Part shown: piece after piece, positions 31,128-33,221 of the stretch | Layout of the letters: the number at the start of each line of letters is the position of its first letter | Numbering within the stretch: position 1 is the stretch's first letter | Virus record (IMG/VR): IMGVR_UViG_3300024346_000280 | Coordinates: 1-33,221 of that record | DNA: 33,221 nt | Source: a virus | Strand: one strand, 5' to 3' | Position numbers and translations under genes: made by a program | Notes under the pieces: model-generated | The model's database searches: none | The model's input: only the letters and a program-made list of their open reading frames with translations | What the model was told of the DNA's origin: nothing

Positions 31128-31984
31128 GTCTTTCTAGTTAGGATACCCCTAACTATCATCCTAGTGAGGCCATACTTTTTAGCTAAGGCAGCAGCCCCAT
31201 TCTTCCTTGGTACGTACTCTTCTCGTATTTTATTAGCAAGATCTAATGTTATGTTGTGTGGGTTTGCCCTAGGAACATAATGTTCTGCGTTTCTTCTGGC
31301 GTCCCTTGTCGAAATTCTAGAAGCCTTTAAACTGGATTTATGTGCTTCAGACAATTTCTTCCCCATTTTTGCCTTAGACATATTGCGTCTTGATTTCTCA
31401 GTGTGTTTCTTCCCCCTTTTTGCCTTAGACATTTTTTCTATAGATTCTTCGGAATGCTTTCTCCCCTTGTGCACCTTAGACATCTTCTTCCTAGTCTCTA
31501 GGGAATGCTTCTTTCCAGTATTAGCCGCACGAAGCGTGGCCGCATGTGCTTCAGATAATTTCTTCCCCCTGTGCGCCTTAGACATCTTCTTCCTAGTCTC
31601 TAGGGAATGCTTCTTCCCCTTGTGCGCCTTAGACATCTTCTTCCTAGTGGCTTCTGTAGGTATTCCACCTTCTCCCCCCTCAGTACTATTAGTAAGATTG
31701 AATCCTATAGACCTATACAGCGCTATAAGCTCTATTTCTTTGTAATCAAGGGATTCATCATCACAACAGTAAGCCAGAATAGACCACTCTGGTTTGCGCC
31801 CTGCATTCACACACTTAGCAATCCATTTCTCCTTGTGAGTAGACTTCTTAAACCACGAAGAAAGCACTAAGTGTTGCGGAGGTCTCTTCGATCCTCGCGC
31901 AGTCTTCCCTACATACCTTACTTCGCCAGTCCATGGACAGTGTAGGGCGTATACAAATCTGTTATTCTCCTCAGCTATTAACAT
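31115..31984 (-). CDS. GIY-YIG homing endonuclease with NUMOD3-like repeats
   Basis: The 289-residue protein has a GIY-YIG catalytic module at residues 10-105 (FVYALHCPWTGEVRYVGKT, with the YVG triplet and following HLVLSSWFKKSTHKEKW). The middle is made of repeated, basic KKMSKAHKGKKHSLETR-type units (about 110-215), typical of NUMOD3 DNA-binding modules, followed by a HTH-like end, ITLDLANKIREEYVPRKNGAA and LAKKYGLTRMIVRGILTR. Free-standing enzymes of this type cut phage DNA lacking the element and spread by recombination. It sits between two head genes. It starts right after the stop of the nested 87-aa gene and overlaps the start of the 999-aa gene by 13 nt. Insertion may thus have reshaped that gene's start. 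Confidence 0.9.
   Translation of the reverse strand: MLIAEENNRFVYALHCPWTGEVRYVGKTARGSKRPPQHLVLSSWFKKSTHKEKWIAKCVNAGRKPEWSILAYCCDDESLDYKEIELIALYRSIGFNLTNSTEGGEGGIPTEATRKKMSKAHKGKKHSLETRKKMSKAHRGKKLSEAHAATLRAANTGKKHSLETRKKMSKVHKGRKHSEESIEKMSKAKRGKKHTEKSRRNMSKAKMGKKLSEAHKSSLKASRISTRDARRNAEHYVPRANPHNITLDLANKIREEYVPRKNGAAALAKKYGLTRMIVRGILTRKTWDR
31370..31660 (-). repeat. tandem NUMOD3-coding repeats in the endonuclease gene
   Basis: About six imperfect units encode K-K-M-S-K-A/V-H/K-x-G-K/R-K-H followed by S/T-L/E-E-T/S-R. Near-identical nucleotide blocks, such as that starting TTAGACATCTTCTTCCTAGT (plus strand), occur at about 31478-31510 and again at 31579-31611, with a partial third at 31629-31650. 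The nucleotide identity, not just protein identity, suggests recent unit duplication. Confidence 0.7.
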
Positions 31985-31991
31985 ATATGCA

Positions 31992-32255
31992 TTACTTCCT
32001 CAGCGCTTCAACGAGGTCGTCATTGATTAAATATCCATTTCCAGAGGCTTTTAAAACCCCGAGTTTTTCGAGCCGATCTGTCTCTCGTTTTGAGATACCA
32101 CGCCGTCCAAATTCTGCTCGTTTAATAGGTCGCTTGAGTCTTCTCCCCCAGGACCATACATCGGAGATGAATCTGAGGAGTGCGGCATCTTTTGCGGTGT
32201 CGCTACGTACCCCATCTCCGGGAGCATCTGTGCCATTGGGTTCATTCTTAGCCAT
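31992..32255 (-). CDS. 87-aa basic protein nested out of frame in the preceding gene
   Basis: The 87-residue protein starts inside the 222-aa gene and overlaps it by 205 nt in the -1 frame. An AGGA SD lies nine bases before its ATG. The sequence is convincingly protein-like: a helix around ALLRFISDVWSWGRRLKRPI, followed by a winged-helix-like part, KRAEFGRRGISKRETDRLEK, LGVLKASGNGYLINDDLVEA. It ends seven bases before the endonuclease start, and that gene's SD overlaps its end. Both facts suggest it is real. It may bind DNA, or assist the portal or packaging complex. I do not recognise a family. Confidence 0.55.
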   Translation of the reverse strand: MAKNEPNGTDAPGDGVRSDTAKDAALLRFISDVWSWGRRLKRPIKRAEFGRRGISKRETDRLEKLGVLKASGNGYLINDDLVEALRK

Positions 32256-32719
32256 TCGACTTGGTCCTGTAGGAAGCCTCTAAGCTCCGCTCTAACTTGA
32301 TTGGGGCTGATTGGGCGGTACTTATAACCGTCACCCCATACTGCTTGCGCCAATTTTAGCAGATCCTTGTCATTCATGCTACCGATACTATTGTATTGTT
32401 GCTGAACTGACTGTAGGGCATTCATGTCGTAAGGGTCGAGCATAGGCTGCATAATTTGTTCCTCTTGCCCTTCTTGATGTGCCGGCGGTTGAGACACCTC
32501 TTGGGCAGGCTCATCATAAGACTTATCCATCTTCCCAAGCTTCTCGTAGTAGTCCTCATCGTCCTCAAGATGGTCCATGGCTATCTCACGAGCCAGAGGC
32601 TTGTTGGTGGTGTGTTCAAGCTCATGATCCCGCCCCTCCTTAAGAGAAGCAGGATCAAAGTCCTTAGGAGTTTTGCCGTCTGCAGCGCCACCAGGTATAA
32701 GGTCCTCTATCTTAGACAT
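32051..32719 (-). CDS. 222-aa acidic protein of the portal/head region, function unknown
   Basis: The protein begins MSKIEDLIPGGAADGKTPKD and is rich in Asp/Glu/Gln/Pro/Met. A central helical part holds YDMNALQSVQQQYNSIGSMN and KDLLKLAQAVWGDGYKYRPI, followed by VRAELRGFLQDQVEWLRMNP. The last 68 codons overlap the nested 87-aa gene and are low in recognisable structure. Its ATG lies inside the end of the preceding Met/Pro-rich gene (8-bp overlap). Its place ahead of the head genes fits a portal-associated or packaging accessory protein. I cannot assign a family. Confidence 0.6.
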   Translation of the reverse strand: MSKIEDLIPGGAADGKTPKDFDPASLKEGRDHELEHTTNKPLAREIAMDHLEDDEDYYEKLGKMDKSYDEPAQEVSQPPAHQEGQEEQIMQPMLDPYDMNALQSVQQQYNSIGSMNDKDLLKLAQAVWGDGYKYRPISPNQVRAELRGFLQDQVEWLRMNPMAQMLPEMGYVATPQKMPHSSDSSPMYGPGGEDSSDLLNEQNLDGVVSQNERQIGSKNSGF

Positions 32720-33221
32720 ACCTCGATAGAGCCCTTAGAGCCTTAAATGTGGCTTTGTCCTCGTCTACAGGCTCTTCCTCTTCGTTGTATCCTGCGTCTG
32801 GGCCAGGGAATCCTGCGTTCGACTCTGGGACATCAACGTCCTCCTCGCCAGCACCCATATCAGGATTAGCACCCATATCAGGCTCAGCACCCATACCATG
32901 TGCTTCGTCCATAAGCTCAGACATGTCGAATGATGCGTAGTCTTCCTCACCAGCGCCTGATACGTCTGTCTGCTCTCCGATAGGACCTCCAGTAGCAGAA
33001 TCAATCATACCTGGCTTTGGTCCAGGCTCCATAGGATCTGGTGCCAAGGGCTTATTCTGATCCATGCTAGGCTCCATAGAGTCCTGCCCCAGGAATGATG
33101 ACAGAGGGTCAGGCTGGGGTGGAGCACCACCGGCCATAGGGTCTTGGGCCATAGGGTCTTGGGCCATAGGGTCTTGGCCAGCCATAGGGTCTTGGGCCAT
33201 GGGGTCCCTAGCCATAGGGCC
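32712..33221 (-). CDS. Met/Asp/Pro repeat-rich acidic protein, 5' end beyond the right edge
   Basis: The frame is open to the right edge. The first Met visible is at 33213-33215, but the repeat (about D-P-M-A-Q) continues in frame upstream (GGC CCT), so the gene almost certainly begins outside the window. The visible 169 codons contain five repeats of about DPMAQ or DPMAG, then P/M/Q-rich segments (DSMEPSMDQNKPLAPDPMEP), an acidic middle (GAGEEDYASFDMSELMDEA), short PDMGA repeats, and a C-terminal helix (DEDKATFKALRALSRYV). Such disordered tails occur at the C-terminus of large head proteins including portal proteins, so it may be the end of a portal gene. That is inference. Confidence 0.6.
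   Translation of the reverse strand, partial: GPMARDPMAQDPMAGQDPMAQDPMAQDPMAGGAPPQPDPLSSFLGQDSMEPSMDQNKPLAPDPMEPGPKPGMIDSATGGPIGEQTDVSGAGEEDYASFDMSELMDEAHGMGAEPDMGANPDMGAGEEDVDVPESNAGFPGPDAGYNEEEEPVDEDKATFKALRALSRYV
32850..32898 (-). repeat. 18-bp tandem repeat coding PDMGA-type units
   Basis: The unit AGCACCCATATCAGGNNN (plus strand) recurs at 32850, 32868 and, degenerate, at 32886. It encodes acidic PDMGAN or PDMGAG units in the Met/Pro-rich protein. The repeat is in frame, so copy number can vary without a frameshift. Confidence 0.6.
33139..33221 (-). repeat. 15-bp in-frame tandem repeat (D-P-M-A-Q units)
   Basis: The unit GGGTCTTGGGCCATA (plus strand) is repeated twice exactly, then as an 18-bp variant, then with two further degenerate copies to the edge, and continues beyond. 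Each unit codes five residues, so repeat expansion keeps the frame. The block covers the last 83 bases of the window. Confidence 0.75.

Noticed and set aside
1-33221. Global reassignment of TAG as a sense codon
   Set aside because: TAG ends several clear genes (1878, 4317, 5486, 15825, 18370, 27922, 31115), and the large structural genes have no internal TAG. The single in-frame TAG at 26431 is treated as a local event.

Overview
The window is part of the late (structural) gene cluster of a tailed, contractile-tail bacteriophage (myovirus, Caudoviricetes). It may come from an assembled metagenome, because one gene carries an apparent frameshift and another an in-frame stop. Every convincing gene lies on the minus strand, so transcription runs from high to low coordinates. 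Genes are tightly packed, with frequent TAATG, ATGA and TAGTATG junctions. Promoters are sigma70-like and Shine-Dalgarno (SD) sites are AGGAG-like, which suits a bacterial host with a standard sigma70/SD system. I cannot name the host genus. TAA, TAG and TGA are all used as terminal stops. I see no tRNA, CRISPR array, integrase or lysogeny module. No gene-free stretch exceeds 300 bases; the longest is 5263-5485 (223 nt), which holds a promoter and a folded leader.

Layout in the direction of transcription. (1) 33221-31992: the 3' part of a Met/Pro/Asp-rich repeat protein running off the right edge, a 222-aa acidic protein, and an 87-aa basic protein nested 205 nt into its 3' end. (2) 31984-31115: a GIY-YIG homing endonuclease with NUMOD3-like repeats. 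(3) 31127-24417, head module: a 999-aa protein whose C-terminal part looks like a topoisomerase IB/tyrosine recombinase fold with key catalytic residues replaced, a 69-aa zinc ribbon, the prohead protease, a capsid-associated protein interrupted by one in-frame TAG, and the major capsid protein. (4) 24383-18370: an acidic-tailed protein, two small proteins, a 1039-aa PKD-domain virion protein, a 477-aa connector-like protein and a one-TM protein. (5) 18242-12007: large beta-rich adhesin or fibre-like proteins, with a coiled-coil protein and a SPOUT-methyltransferase-like protein between them. One fibre-like gene is split by a -1 frameshift. (6) 12007-8418: two tandem paralogues, a CxC/CxxC protein, an HK97-gp10-like protein and other neck or tail-completion candidates. 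(7) 8401-1: tail sheath, a beta-rich virion protein, tail tube, the overlapping tail-assembly chaperone pair, tape measure, and the start of a baseplate hub protein running off the left edge.

How it works together: the protease, the capsid-associated protein and the capsid protein form the procapsid. The connector and neck proteins join it to a tail made of tube plus sheath, about 100 nm long if the 696-aa tape measure follows the usual 0.15 nm per residue. The chaperones load tube and tape measure. The fibre-like proteins probably decorate the head, neck or tail.

The most notable signals are an in-frame TAG at 26431-26433 followed by 33 open codons with no ATG or GTG; a degenerate topoisomerase-IB-like domain in a head gene; two late operons that begin with a promoter, a folded leader and an intrinsic-terminator-like element (27820-27924 and 5291-5485); an overlapping chaperone pair whose frames require a +1 (or -2) shift; and a predicted leaderless promoter at 11029-11057.
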